NCBI RefSeq assembly: GCF_028885415.1
Contig: NZ_CP118527.1
Span: 3,286,001 to 3,350,000, forward strand
Length of the DNA stretch: 64,000 bases
Direction: 5' to 3'
Source of the DNA: Streptomyces coeruleorubidus
GTDB taxonomy: Bacteria > Actinomycetota > Actinomycetes > Streptomycetales > Streptomycetaceae
The number at the start of each line of letters is the position of its first letter. Position 1 is the first letter of the stretch. The notes under the pieces are model-generated. The model searched no databases, was not told the origin of the DNA, and saw only the letters and a list, made by a program, of their open reading frames with translations. Shown one piece after another: positions 7,955-17,280 of this stretch. The translations under genes and the position numbers were made by a program.

Positions 7955-9438
7955 CGGGCGAAACCCGCGCCGAGGGCGGAGCCGTCCGCGACGGTGCCGA
8001 GGGTGCCCGCGCCGAAGCTGACCGAGCCGGTGGCGGCGGGAGCGTTGACCGGGTTGGGGAACGCCCAGACTCCCCCGTCCCGGTTCTCGCCGGTGGCGCC
8101 GACGAACAGCTCGGCCCGGCCGTCGCCGCTCACGTCGAGCAGCTTTGTCTCGGCGCCGAAGAAGTCGTGTCGCTCCGCCGTGCCCGGGACGTTCGCGGTG
8201 TTCTGGCTCATGGACACGGCGCCGTTGCCGGTCAGCCCGGACTTGCCGCCACGCAGGACGGTGACCTGGCCGGCCGCGTACACGTCCCCGAGGTCCTCGC
8301 TCGCGCTGCCGGTGGAGACGTCCGCGTAGCCGTCGGCGTTGACGTCGGCGACGGAGATGCCCCCGCCGAACCCGTCGGCCCACTCCGAACTGCCGGGCAC
8401 ATAGGGGGTGTCCTGCGTGATGATCGTCGTACGGGAGGTGTCGGGGCCGTCGGCCGAGCCGTGCACCACGCCGATCTGACCGCCCTTCAGCAGCGGGTCG
8501 TCGAGTGGGACTTCGCCGAAGCCGTCGTTCGGGCGACCGATCACGAGGTCGGCGTACCCGTCCTTGTCCACGTCGCCGATGCCGAGGCTCTCGCCGCCGC
8601 GCATGCGCGTGCCGTCGGGGTTGTCCAGCGAGGCGGGGGCGCTCAGGCCGTCCGGGGTGCCGCGCAGGTAGACCGCGCGGCGGTGCTTGTAGTCGGGGTC
8701 GTGCATGTCGTCGTTGTTGCGGTCGTGGATGAGCGCGACCAGGTCCGTGATGCCGTCCTGGTCGATGTCGCCGGCGGCTACGTCGTCCGTGAAGTACTCG
8801 GCCTCGAAGGCGAGGGTGTGGCTGCTCGCGGCGCCCGTGGTGCGGTCGAACGGCCCGTACAGCAGCCGGTTGCCGGTGGCGAGGTCGGGACTGCCGTCGC
8901 CGTTGAAGTCGCCGAGCGCCTGGTGCAGCGGGTCGAGGCGGTCCTCCTCGGTGCCGGTGGCCACGGCCGTACCGCCGGACAGGCCCTTCGGTCCGCCCCA
9001 CAGCACGGCGAGCGTGCCGGCGCTGACGACGTCCCCGACGTCCTCGCCCTGCGCGCCCACGACCAGGTCGGCACAGCCGTCGCCGTCCAGGTCACCGGCG
9101 GCGAGACCGTCGCCGTAGTGGTCCTCGGCCTCGGCGGCACCGGGTATGCCCGGCGTGTCCTGGCTGATGACCTGCTTGCGGGTGAGGTCGATACCCTTGG
9201 CCGAGCCGTACACGACGGCCACGTACCCGGCGCGGACCTTGCCGTTGACCTTGCCGCGCGGGGCGGCGACGGCCAGGTCCTGGTAGCCGTCGCCGTTGAA
9301 GTCGTCGTGGAGCTTCGAGGCGGCCGGGGTGGCGGGGGCGTCGGCGTGGGCGACCGCCGGGGTGGTGACCGCTGCGACGACCGCGACGGCCACCGCGACT
9401 CCTCGGCCGATGCTCCGCTTGCTCCTGGACTGGGGCAC
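7951..9438 (-). CDS. secreted FG-GAP/VCBS repeat beta-propeller protein
   Basis: 495 residues, ATG at 9438. Signal peptide: basic SRSKRSIGRG, hydrophobic VAVAVAVVAAVTT, cleavage near AVAHA-DA at about residue 33. The mature part carries seven integrin-alpha-like FG-GAP repeats, each with a DxDxDG or DxNxDG calcium loop: [66 protein letters not shown] and LDVSGDGRAEL. Seven blades fit a complete seven-bladed propeller that binds calcium at the cell surface or in the medium. No enzymatic domain is present. The binding partner is unknown. No anchor or LPXTG signal is visible, so it is probably released. Confidence 0.85.
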   Translation of the reverse strand: MPQSRSKRSIGRGVAVAVAVVAAVTTPAVAHADAPATPAASKLHDDFNGDGYQDLAVAAPRGKVNGKVRAGYVAVVYGSAKGIDLTRKQVISQDTPGIPGAAEAEDHYGDGLAAGDLDGDGCADLVVGAQGEDVGDVVSAGTLAVLWGGPKGLSGGTAVATGTEEDRLDPLHQALGDFNGDGSPDLATGNRLLYGPFDRTTGAASSHTLAFEAEYFTDDVAAGDIDQDGITDLVALIHDRNNDDMHDPDYKHRRAVYLRGTPDGLSAPASLDNPDGTRMRGGESLGIGDVDKDGYADLVIGRPNDGFGEVPLDDPLLKGGQIGVVHGSADGPDTSRTTIITQDTPYVPGSSEWADGFGGGISVADVNADGYADVSTGSASEDLGDVYAAGQVTVLRGGKSGLTGNGAVSMSQNTANVPGTAERHDFFGAETKLLDVSGDGRAELFVGATGENRDGGVWAFPNPVNAPAATGSVSFGAGTLGTVADGSALGAGFAR

Positions 9439-9570
9439 GTCAACTCCGTTGATCCGCTGGGCAGTTGCCGCACGGAGAGGACCAAGATCCTCATCCGCGC
9501 TGCCCGGTACGACTCATCGGGGAACGACTTGGTTGCCCTGTGGTCCGCCGCGAATTTGCTTCGCGTCAAC

Positions 9571-11007
9571 TCAGAACGGCTCGAAGTCGTCGAACTCCCG
9601 CTGCGCCTCGTCCCGCTCGGCCTGCCGGTCCCTGCGGCGCTGCGCGGCCGGTCGCGCCTCCTCCAACCGGTGGTCCTCACCGCGTCGGCCGAGCATTTCG
9701 GCCCCGGCCATCACGGACGGCTCCCAGTCGAAGACCACGGCGTTCTCCTCGGGACCGATGGCGACACCGTCACCGCCCCGGGCCCCGGCCTTCATCAGCT
9801 CCTCTTCGACCCCGAGCCGGTTGAGCCGGTCCGCGAGGTAGCCGACCGCCTCGTCGTTGTTGAAGTCCGTCTGCCGCACCCAGCGCTCGGGCTTCTCCCC
9901 GCGCACCCGGTACAGCCCGTCGGCCTCGCGCGTCACCGTGAAGCCGGTGTCGTCCACGGCCTTGGGCCGGATCACGATCCGCGTGGCCTCTTCCTTCGGC
10001 TTCGCCGCCCGCGCCTGCGCCACGAGCTCCGCGAGCGCGTACGACAGCTCCTTCAGACCGATGTGCGCCACGGCCGACACCTCGAACACGCGGTACCCGC
10101 GCGCCTCCAGGTCGGGCCGCACCATCTCGGCCAGGTCCTTGCCGTCCGGTACGTCGATCTTGTTCAGGACGACGATCCGCGGACGGTTGTCCAGGCCGCC
10201 GTACTGCCGCAGCTCCTCCTCGATGACGTCGAGGTCGGAGACCGGGTCGCGCTCCGACTCCAGCGTGGCGGTGTCCAGGACCTGCACGAGCACACTGCAC
10301 CGCTCCACGTGCCGCAGGAACTCCAGGCCCAGGCCCTTGCCCTGGCTGGCTCCCGGGATCAGCCCGGGCACGTCGGCGATCGTGTACACCGTCGAGCCGG
10401 CCGTGACGACACCGAGGTTCGGCACGAGCGTGGTGAACGGGTAGTCGGCGATCTTCGGCTTGGCGGCGCTCAGCACCGAGATCAGGGACGACTTGCCGGC
10501 GCTCGGATACCCGACGAGCGCCACGTCGGCGACCGTCTTCAGCTCCAGGACGATTTCCCGCAGGTCTCCCGGCTCGCCGAGCAGCGCGAACCCGGGCGCC
10601 TTGCGCCGCGCGGACGCCAGCGCCGCGTTGCCGAGCCCGCCCCGGCCGCCCTGCGCGGCGACGTACGACGTGCCGTGCCCGACCAGGTCGGCGAGGACGT
10701 TGCCCGCCTTGTCGAGCACCACCGTGCCGTCCGGCACCGGCAGGACGAGGTCCTGTCCGTCCTTGCCGGAGCGGTTGCCGCCCTCGCCGGGCTTGCCGGC
10801 CGTGGCCTTGCGGTGCGGGGAGTGGTGGTAGTCGAGGAGCGTGGTGACGGACTGGTCGACGGTGAGGATCACGTCCCCGCCGCGACCGCCGTTGCCGCCG
10901 TCGGGTCCGCCCAGCGGCTTGAACTTCTCACGGTGGACGGAGGCACAGCCGTGACCTCCGTTACCCGCGGCGACATGCAGCTCGACGCGGTCCACGAAGG
11001 TGGTCAT
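9571..11007 (-). CDS. obg: Obg-family GTPase (CgtA)
   Basis: 478 residues, ATG at 11007. Order of domains: glycine-rich Obg fold (1-160, e.g. [19 protein letters not shown]), G domain with G1 [12 protein letters not shown]3 [10 protein letters not shown]4 NKIDVPD and G5 SAVAH, then the Gram-positive-type C-terminal OCT region with [19 protein letters not shown], followed by a charged tail. Obg is a ribosome-associated GTPase tied to 50S assembly and, in Streptomyces, to the onset of aerial growth. It lies just downstream of rpmA and rplU, the usual order; a terminator between rpmA and obg would limit readthrough. Confidence 0.97.
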   Translation of the reverse strand: MTTFVDRVELHVAAGNGGHGCASVHREKFKPLGGPDGGNGGRGGDVILTVDQSVTTLLDYHHSPHRKATAGKPGEGGNRSGKDGQDLVLPVPDGTVVLDKAGNVLADLVGHGTSYVAAQGGRGGLGNAALASARRKAPGFALLGEPGDLREIVLELKTVADVALVGYPSAGKSSLISVLSAAKPKIADYPFTTLVPNLGVVTAGSTVYTIADVPGLIPGASQGKGLGLEFLRHVERCSVLVQVLDTATLESERDPVSDLDVIEEELRQYGGLDNRPRIVVLNKIDVPDGKDLAEMVRPDLEARGYRVFEVSAVAHIGLKELSYALAELVAQARAAKPKEEATRIVIRPKAVDDTGFTVTREADGLYRVRGEKPERWVRQTDFNNDEAVGYLADRLNRLGVEEELMKAGARGGDGVAIGPEENAVVFDWEPSVMAGAEMLGRRGEDHRLEEARPAAQRRRDRQAERDEAQREFDDFEPF

Positions 11008-11080
11008 GGTGGGTGCCTCCAGTGATGTACGGCCGTTGTGTACGGGTTGTACGGGGTTGTTCTCTGCGTAACACGCGAAA

Positions 11081-11117
11081 GGCGGACCCGCTTCCCGTGA
11101 GGGAAGTGAGGTCCGCC
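11081..11117 (-). terminator. stem-loop between rpmA and obg
   Basis: ggcggacc-cgcttccc / gggaagtg-a-ggtccgcc with a gtga loop: about 15 bp, one G-U pair and one bulge. It lies between the rpmA stop and the obg start, so it is an attenuating or full terminator after the ribosomal protein pair. Confidence 0.8.
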
Positions 11118-11133
11118 TCGCGAAAGCTTCCGG

Positions 11134-11388
11134 TCAGGCGACCGGAACGATGTTCACGACCTTGCGGCCACGGTGGGTGCCGAACTGCACCGAACCGGCC
11201 TGGAGGGCGAACAGCGTGTCGTCGCCGCCACGGCCGACACCGGCGCCCGGGTGGAAGTGGGTGCCGCGCTGACGGACCAGGATCTCACCCGCGTTGACGA
11301 CCTGACCGCCGAAGCGCTTCACGCCGAGGCGCTGAGCGTTGGAGTCACGACCGTTACGGGTGGACGATGCGCCCTTCTTGTGTGCCAT
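11134..11388 (-). CDS. rpmA: 50S ribosomal protein L27
   Basis: 84 residues, the normal length. Starts [16 protein letters not shown] with the family signature GVKRFGGQ and the RGTHFHPG block. The N terminus is not the cleaved long form of Firmicutes; it begins directly at the A-H-K-K sequence that reaches the peptidyl-transferase centre. 14 bp downstream of rplU, so co-transcribed. Confidence 0.98.
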   Translation of the reverse strand: MAHKKGASSTRNGRDSNAQRLGVKRFGGQVVNAGEILVRQRGTHFHPGAGVGRGGDDTLFALQAGSVQFGTHRGRKVVNIVPVA

Positions 11389-11402
11389 CTCTCCTCAGTC
11401 CC

Positions 11403-11723
11403 TTACTTCGCAGCCGCGGGGATCTCAGTGACCTTGATCGCCGTGTACTGCTGGCGGTGGCCCTGACGACGGCGGTAACCGGTCTTGTTCTTGTAGCGCA
11501 GAATGTCGATCTTCTGGCCCTTGTGGTGGTCCACGACCTCGGCCTGGACCTTGATGCCGGCCAGCACCCACGGGTCGCTGGTCACGGCGTCGCCGTCGAC
11601 AACGAGCAGGGTCGAGAGCTCGACCGTGTCGCCAACCTTGGCAGTGGAAATCTTGTCAACCTCAACGATGTCGCCGACAGCAACCTTGTGCTGGCGACCA
11701 CCGCTGCGCACGATGGCGTACAC
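11403..11723 (-). CDS. rplU: 50S ribosomal protein L21
   Basis: 106 residues, GTG start at 11723 ([18 protein letters not shown]). Contains the L21 signature [17 protein letters not shown] near the C terminus. First gene of the rplU-rpmA(-obg) unit; its promoter must lie in 11724-11938. Confidence 0.98.
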   Translation of the reverse strand: MYAIVRSGGRQHKVAVGDIVEVDKISTAKVGDTVELSTLLVVDGDAVTSDPWVLAGIKVQAEVVDHHKGQKIDILRYKNKTGYRRRQGHRQQYTAIKVTEIPAAAK

Positions 11724-11938
11724 GCGGACTCACTCTCTCGCTCGGGGAAACGGCACCCCCGCAGGCCAGCCGCCCGACACAAAGAGCGGCCTCTCCTGGG
11801 CGCCCGGCGCCCGGAGGATGAGGTTTACGGGGATGTGACGCGTCATTCGACACGCCGACGGTCAAGGTTACGGGGCCGCGGCCAAGAGGGTCAAACCGAG
11901 CCGGGCCCGCCGCCTGTGCGACCGGTCACGCCGGTCGC

Positions 11939-11980
11939 GTCCGCCGGGGCGTACGCAGGTTCGCGCACGCCCCGGCGGAC
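11939..11980 (-). terminator. terminator after rne
   Basis: 14-bp perfect inverted repeat (gtccgccggggcgt) with a 14-nt loop, 10 bp beyond the RNase E stop codon. Confidence 0.8.
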
Positions 11981-11990
11981 GTCGAGGCGG

Positions 11991-14900
11991 TCAGTCCTCG
12001 TCGGTGGAGGCCGAGACGGAGGAGCGGGACTGCTCCGCCGCGACGGTCTTCTTCGACGTGGTCTTCTTGGCGGCGGTCTTGGTCGTCTTCGCCGCCGCCT
12101 TCTTCGCCGTCGTCTTCTTGGCCGCGGTCTTCTTCGCCGCGGTCTTCTTGGTGGCGGCCTTCTTCGCCGTGGCCTTCTTGGCCGTCTTGCGGGCCGTCTT
12201 CTTGGCCGGGGCCGGCTCCTCGGCGGCCTCCTCCGTGGCGGCGCCTTCAGCCGCGGCAGCCTCGGGGGCCTCCTCGGACGCGGCCGACGGGACGACCACG
12301 ACGGCCGCCTCCTCGGACGCGGTGGACACGGTGGGCTTGCGCACGGCACGGCGCCGCGGACGGGCCGGGGCGGCGCTCTCGGCGGGCGCCTCGGCAACCG
12401 CCGCCTCGGCAGCCGCCGCGGGCTGCTCGGCCTGCTCGGGCGCCTCAGCGGCCTCGGGCGCGGCGGGCGCGGTCTCCGACACCGTCACCACGGTCGCCTC
12501 CGCCCCCGCCGGGGAACCGGCCGGCGCGGACACCTTGCGCGTCGCCCGCCGGCGGCCACGGCCCTTGGGCGCGGCCTCCTCGGCGGCCGGGGCCTCGACG
12601 ACCGGGTCCTCGACGGCCATCGGCTCGGCGTGCGCCTCGGCGGCCGGCTCCGGCTGCACCGGACGGGCGACCTCCTCGGCGGCGGTCACGTCCTGAGCCG
12701 TCGGCACCTCCGCCTCGGCCTGCTCGGCCTTCACGTCCCGCCTGGCCTTCGGCTCCGCCGTCTCACCGCGCGGCGCACCCGCCGGAGCCGACGCCCGCCG
12801 GCTCGCCCGGCGTCGCGGCCGGCCGCGGCCGGCCGCGGCCTCAGCCTCGGCGGCGCTGCTGTACAGCTCCTCGTCGGGCTCGAAGGCCGGCTCGGGCAGC
12901 GCGATCGGCTCGGCGATCTCGGCACCGATCTCGGCCTCGGTCTCCGCCTCCTCCTCCACGGTCTCGATGGCCTCGACGGCCGCCTCGTGCACGTGCGGCT
13001 GCTCGGCGGCACCGGCGCGCGCACGCTTCTTGCGCTTGCCGCCGCCTCCGCCGGAGGTGGTCGGCTGCTCCATGTGCACGATGACACCGCGCCCGTTGCA
13101 GTGGACGCAGGTCTCGGAGAAGGACTCAAGGAGCCCCTGCCCGACCCGCTTGCGGGTCATCTGCACGAGGCCCAGCGAGGTCACCTCGGCGACCTGGTGC
13201 TTCGTACGGTCCCGGCCCAGGCATTCGAGCAGGCGCCGCAGCACCAGGTCCCGGTTGGACTCCAGCACCATGTCGATGAAGTCGATGACGATGATGCCGC
13301 CGAGGTCGCGCAGCCGTAGCTGGCGCACGATCTCCTCGGCCGCCTCCAGGTTGTTCCTGGTGACGGTCTCCTCGAGGTTGCCGCCCTGGCCGGTGAACTT
13401 GCCGGTGTTGACGTCGACGACGACCATCGCCTCGGTCCGGTCGATCACCAGCGAGCCGCCGCTGGGCAGCCACACCTTGCGGTCGAGGGCCTTGGCGAGC
13501 TGCTCGTCGATCCGGTACGTGGCGAAGACGTCGACCTCGGAGGTCCACTTCGTCAGCCGCTCGGCGAGGTCCGGCGCGACGTGCGAGACGTACCCGTGGA
13601 TGGTCTCCCACGCGTCGCTCCCGCTGACGACGACCTTGGAGAAGTCCTCGTTGAAGATGTCGCGCACGACCCGGACGGTCATGTCCGGCTCGCCGTACAG
13701 CAGCGTCGGGGCGTTGCCGTTCTTGGCCTTCTTCTGGATGTCCTCCCACTGCCCCTGGAGCCGCTCGACGTCCCGGCGCAGCTCGTCCTCGCTCGCGCCC
13801 TCGGCGGCGGTGCGCACGATGACGCCCGCGTCCTCGGGGACGATCTTCTTGAGGATCGTCTTCAGCCGCGCCCGCTCGGTGTCGGGCAGCTTGCGGCTGA
13901 TGCCGGTCATGGAGCCCTCGGGCACGTACACGAGGTAGCGCCCGGGGAGGGAGACCTGGCTGGTCAGGCGGGCGCCCTTGTGCCCGATGGGGTCCTTGGT
14001 CACCTGGACGAGCACGGACTGCCCGGACTTCAGGGCGGACTCGATGCGCCGCGGCCCGTTGGCCATGCCGAGCGCCTCGAAGTTGACCTCACCGGCGTAC
14101 AGCACCGCGTTGCGGCCCTTGCCGATGTCGATGAAGGCGGCCTCCATCGACGGCAGCACGTTCTGCACCTTGCCGAGGTAGACGTTGCCGACGTACGAGG
14201 TCGACTGCTCCTTGTTGACGTAGTGCTCGACGAGCACGCCGTCCTCCAGGACGCCGATCTGCGTACGGTCGCCGTGCTGCCGGACGACCATCACGCGGTC
14301 GACGGCCTCGCGCCGGGCCAGGAACTCGGCCTCGGTGATGATCGGGACGCGCCGGCGGCCCTGCTCGCGGCCCTCCCGGCGGCGCTGCTTCTTGGCCTCC
14401 AGACGGGTCGAGCCCTTGATGGACTGCACCTCGTCGGACGGCTCGGCCTTGGGGCGGGGCTCACGGACCTTGACGACCGTGCGCTCCGGGTCGTCGTCGG
14501 TGGGCTCGGCCTCGGGCGCGGTGTCACCGGCCCGGCGACGGCGGCGACGGCGCCGGCGGCTGCTGGTGGAGCCGCCGCCGGCCGACTCGTCATGGTCGGC
14601 GGCCTCGTCGGACTCCTCCTGGTCCTCCTCGGCCTGCTCCGCGGTGTCCTCGGCGTCCTGCGCGGCCTGTGCGGCGGCGACCTGCTCGGACTCGGCGTCC
14701 GTGTCCTCGCCGCCCTCGGCGTCGGTCTCGGCGGACTCGCCACGCCGACGGCGGCGGCCGCCCCGGCGACGGCGGCGGCGCGAGCCGGTCCCCTCGGCGT
14801 CGTCCTGGTCCTCGCCCTCGGGGGACTCCTCGGGCTCCTCCGCCTCGTCGGCGGCGCTCTCGGCAGCGGGGGCCGCGGTGTCCTGGGCCTCGGGCTCGTC

Positions 14901-16190
14901 TGCGGAACCCCGGCGACGACGCCGGCGGCGCGACCCGCCGGGCTGCTCCTCGCGCACCTCGGCCGGCGCGGACTCCTCCGCCTCCTCCGCCTCCTCTGGC
15001 TCCTCGGCCTCGGCCGCCTCGGCGGCGGCTGCGGCAGCGGCCCGCTCCGGCGTCTGGAACTGGGGCTCGGTGAACACGGGCGCCTGGAACAGGGCGACAG
15101 CGGGCCGCGCGGGCCGCGCCGACGTCTCGTCCTCACCGGCGGCCTCGGCACCGGCGGCGGCCCGTGCGGACTTCGAGCCCCGGGAGGCCCGCGAGGACTG
15201 CGCGGGCTCGGCGAAACCACTGGCGGCCCGGCGGGCGACCCGGCGTCGGCGCCGCGGAGCGGCGTCCTCGGCGGGCTCGGAAGCCTGGGCGGCGGCCTCG
15301 GAGGCTCCGTCGGACTCGGCGGCAGGGGAATCGGTCACAGGTGCCTTCGCCTCCTCGGCGGGCGAGCCGGCGGGGGCCTCGGCGGGCCCACCGGACACGG
15401 CGGCGACGGCCTCGGCGGGCGCGTCGGTCGAAGCGACGGAGCCGGACCGGCCCGCGTCGGCGGTTCCTTCCGCCGCATCCGCGGCGGAAGGCGCTGCGAC
15501 GGGCGCGGTCACCCGTCGTTCGGCACGCCGCCGAGTCCGACGCGGAGCAGCCTCCTCGGCGGCCTCCGCGGTCTCGGCACCGTCAGCGGTCCCACCGGCC
15601 GTGGCGGACTCGGGGGCACTCGGCTCGGCCTGTGCGGCGGCAGCCGGCGCCGCCGTCTCCACCGCCTCCGCCGGAGCCGCAGCAGGCGAGGTCACCGTGC
15701 GCGTCGCACGACGCCGGGTGCGCCGGGGAGCGGCGTCCTCGGACACCTCGGCGGACGCGGCGGGGGCCTCGGCCTGCTCCGACGCCTCGGAGGCGGCCGG
15801 GGCAGCGGCGGTCACCGGCACCACGGTCTCGGCGCTCTCCGCGGACGCGGGAGCCCCGGCGGGCGCGGCAGCACGGCGGACCACGCGGCGCCGCTTGGGA
15901 GCGGCAGGCGCGGCCTCCTCGGCGCTCTCGGGAGCCTCGGAGGTCTCCTGGGCCGCCGCGGCGGTCTCCTCGACCTCGTCGGCCTCCACGGCGTCGGCCG
16001 CCAGGTCGTCGGGCTCCGCGACCGGTATGGCCGGCGTGACGGTCTCCACAGGAACGTCGGAGGGGGCGCCGACGGGCGGACCCGCCGGCCGGGACGCGGC
16101 ACGGCGCCGCCGGCGGGGCGGCAGGGTGTCGCTGGGAGTGTTCTGTTCGGAGTCCGTGGCGGACTCTGTGGGTTCGGTCGGTCCGAGCAT
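11991..16190 (-). CDS. rne: ribonuclease E/G family endoribonuclease with long low-complexity tails
   Basis: 1399 residues, ATG at 16190 with GGGAG about 10 nt upstream. Residues 1 to about 600 are Ala/Glu-rich with at least five arginine clusters of the PRRTRRRA type: probably disordered, RNA- or protein-binding. The catalytic core is about 630-1040: S1 domain (IGVLEDGVLVEHYV, YVGNVYLGKVQNVLPSMEAAFIDIG), the 5'-sensor, and DNase I-like catalytic aspartates in VVVDVNTG and IVIDFIDM. The Zn-link Cys pair CVHCNGRG closes it. The C-terminal about 360 residues end in a histone-like Lys/Ala/Thr tract. The scaffold on both sides of the core is the actinobacterial arrangement; the enzyme initiates mRNA decay and rRNA processing and may recruit PNPase. 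Confidence 0.95.
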   Translation of the reverse strand: MLGPTEPTESATDSEQNTPSDTLPPRRRRRAASRPAGPPVGAPSDVPVETVTPAIPVAEPDDLAADAVEADEVEETAAAAQETSEAPESAEEAAPAAPKRRRVVRRAAAPAGAPASAESAETVVPVTAAAPAASEASEQAEAPAASAEVSEDAAPRRTRRRATRTVTSPAAAPAEAVETAAPAAAAQAEPSAPESATAGGTADGAETAEAAEEAAPRRTRRRAERRVTAPVAAPSAADAAEGTADAGRSGSVASTDAPAEAVAAVSGGPAEAPAGSPAEEAKAPVTDSPAAESDGASEAAAQASEPAEDAAPRRRRRVARRAASGFAEPAQSSRASRGSKSARAAAGAEAAGEDETSARPARPAVALFQAPVFTEPQFQTPERAAAAAAAEAAEAEEPEEAEEAEESAPAEVREEQPGGSRRRRRRRGSADEPEAQDTAAPAAESAADEAEEPEESPEGEDQDDAEGTGSRRRRRRGGRRRRRGESAETDAEGGEDTDAESEQVAAAQAAQDAEDTAEQAEEDQEESDEAADHDESAGGGSTSSRRRRRRRRRAGDTAPEAEPTDDDPERTVVKVREPRPKAEPSDEVQSIKGSTRLEAKKQRRREGREQGRRRVPIITEAEFLARREAVDRVMVVRQHGDRTQIGVLEDGVLVEHYVNKEQSTSYVGNVYLGKVQNVLPSMEAAFIDIGKGRNAVLYAGEVNFEALGMANGPRRIESALKSGQSVLVQVTKDPIGHKGARLTSQVSLPGRYLVYVPEGSMTGISRKLPDTERARLKTILKKIVPEDAGVIVRTAAEGASEDELRRDVERLQGQWEDIQKKAKNGNAPTLLYGEPDMTVRVVRDIFNEDFSKVVVSGSDAWETIHGYVSHVAPDLAERLTKWTSEVDVFATYRIDEQLAKALDRKVWLPSGGSLVIDRTEAMVVVDVNTGKFTGQGGNLEETVTRNNLEAAEEIVRQLRLRDLGGIIVIDFIDMVLESNRDLVLRRLLECLGRDRTKHQVAEVTSLGLVQMTRKRVGQGLLESFSETCVHCNGRGVIVHMEQPTTSGGGGGKRKKRARAGAAEQPHVHEAAVEAIETVEEEAETEAEIGAEIAEPIALPEPAFEPDEELYSSAAEAEAAAGRGRPRRRASRRASAPAGAPRGETAEPKARRDVKAEQAEAEVPTAQDVTAAEEVARPVQPEPAAEAHAEPMAVEDPVVEAPAAEEAAPKGRGRRRATRKVSAPAGSPAGAEATVVTVSETAPAAPEAAEAPEQAEQPAAAAEAAVAEAPAESAAPARPRRRAVRKPTVSTASEEAAVVVVPSAASEEAPEAAAAEGAATEEAAEEPAPAKKTARKTAKKATAKKAATKKTAAKKTAAKKTTAKKAAAKTTKTAAKKTTSKKTVAAEQSRSSVSASTDED

Positions 16191-16449
16191 GCGGGCTTTT
16201 CTCCCGTCAGGCTCCCGGGCGCCGCACCTGGTCCGGCTGTGCCGGTGACGTCCGCGGCTCGCGCTGTGCGCGTCGCCGCCGTCCGGGGCGCGGGCGCCGC
16301 ACGGGAGCTCTCTGTGTCCTGTCTCGCCGGTTCCGTACGCCGAATGCGTACGGCCTGGCGAAAGTCTTGTGGTCGGTGCGCTGCCCGACCCAGGTGGCTC
16401 CCGAGTCCCAGGGCGGCGCTACGACGTCCGTCCCTACGCGGAACCTTCC

Positions 16450-17232
16450 TTACGCCGACGCCGTCGCGGCGGCAGGCGGTTCGGCCGTTGAGCGGGCCTC
16501 CGCTGCCTCGCGGTCGGGCGCGAGCGGGTCGGTCACCGTGCCGGTCTCTTCATCGAACAGCCCCTGCGCCAGCCTGGTCACCGCTGCGGGGACCGGCGGC
16601 GCCAGGTCGGCCACGGCGCTAAGACCGGACAGGACGTCGTCGGGTCGTACGGCAGGCGTCACGTGCCGAACAACCAGCCGCAGTATCGCACAGGGCTGGT
16701 CGGTCGGCCTATCAGCCTGCGAACCGTGCGTTTCCGTGAGGTCGCGGATCTCCAGGCTCGCGACGGCGGAGCGGGCGTCGAAGGTGCGCACCCCGTTCTT
16801 CGCGAGGCGCTGGACCTCGACGGTCTCGGCCGCGTTGAAGGCGTCCGCCGCTCGGCGGGCGTCCTCCGGCGACACGCCGTCCAGCCGCAGCTCCCACACG
16901 GAAGCCGTCAGCCGGTCGGCGAGGCCCGAGGTGAGGGCCTCGACCGCCTCGATGATGTCGAGCCCGGCGGGCAGCGACTCGTCGAGAAGGATCCTGAGCT
17001 GCTCCGGGTCGCGCGCCTCGGTGAGCGCGATCTCCAGGTACTCCGCCTCACTGCCCGTGCCGGTGGGTGCGGCATTGGCGTACGACACCTTCGGGTGCGG
17101 TGTGAACCCCGCCGAGTACGCCATCGGTACCTCGGCACGGCGCAACGCACGCTCGAAGGCGCGCTGGAAGTCACGGTGGCTGGTGAACCGGAGGCGGCCG
17201 CGCTTGGTGTAGCGCAGTCGGATGCGCTGCAC
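16450..17232 (-). CDS. TIGR03936/DUF2344 family radical-SAM-associated protein
   Basis: 260 residues from GTG at 17232 (MQRIRLRYTKRGRLRFTSHRD); no earlier good start before an in-frame stop near 17275. The family hallmarks are the opening RLRFTSHRDFQRAFERALRR and the AYSAGFTPHPKVSYA motif. In other bacteria this domain is fused to, or encoded beside, the TIGR03960 radical SAM protein, which is present here at 19196-21160. The exact reaction is not known to me; the pairing is long conserved next to rne/rng. Residues past about 215 are Ala/Pro/Thr-rich and probably disordered. Confidence 0.85.
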   Translation of the reverse strand: MQRIRLRYTKRGRLRFTSHRDFQRAFERALRRAEVPMAYSAGFTPHPKVSYANAAPTGTGSEAEYLEIALTEARDPEQLRILLDESLPAGLDIIEAVEALTSGLADRLTASVWELRLDGVSPEDARRAADAFNAAETVEVQRLAKNGVRTFDARSAVASLEIRDLTETHGSQADRPTDQPCAILRLVVRHVTPAVRPDDVLSGLSAVADLAPPVPAAVTRLAQGLFDEETGTVTDPLAPDREAAEARSTAEPPAAATASA

Positions 17233-17280
17233 CGCGGGTGCGGGCGGCGGGCCTTCGGGCTGTCGCTTGCCCAGTGTCGT

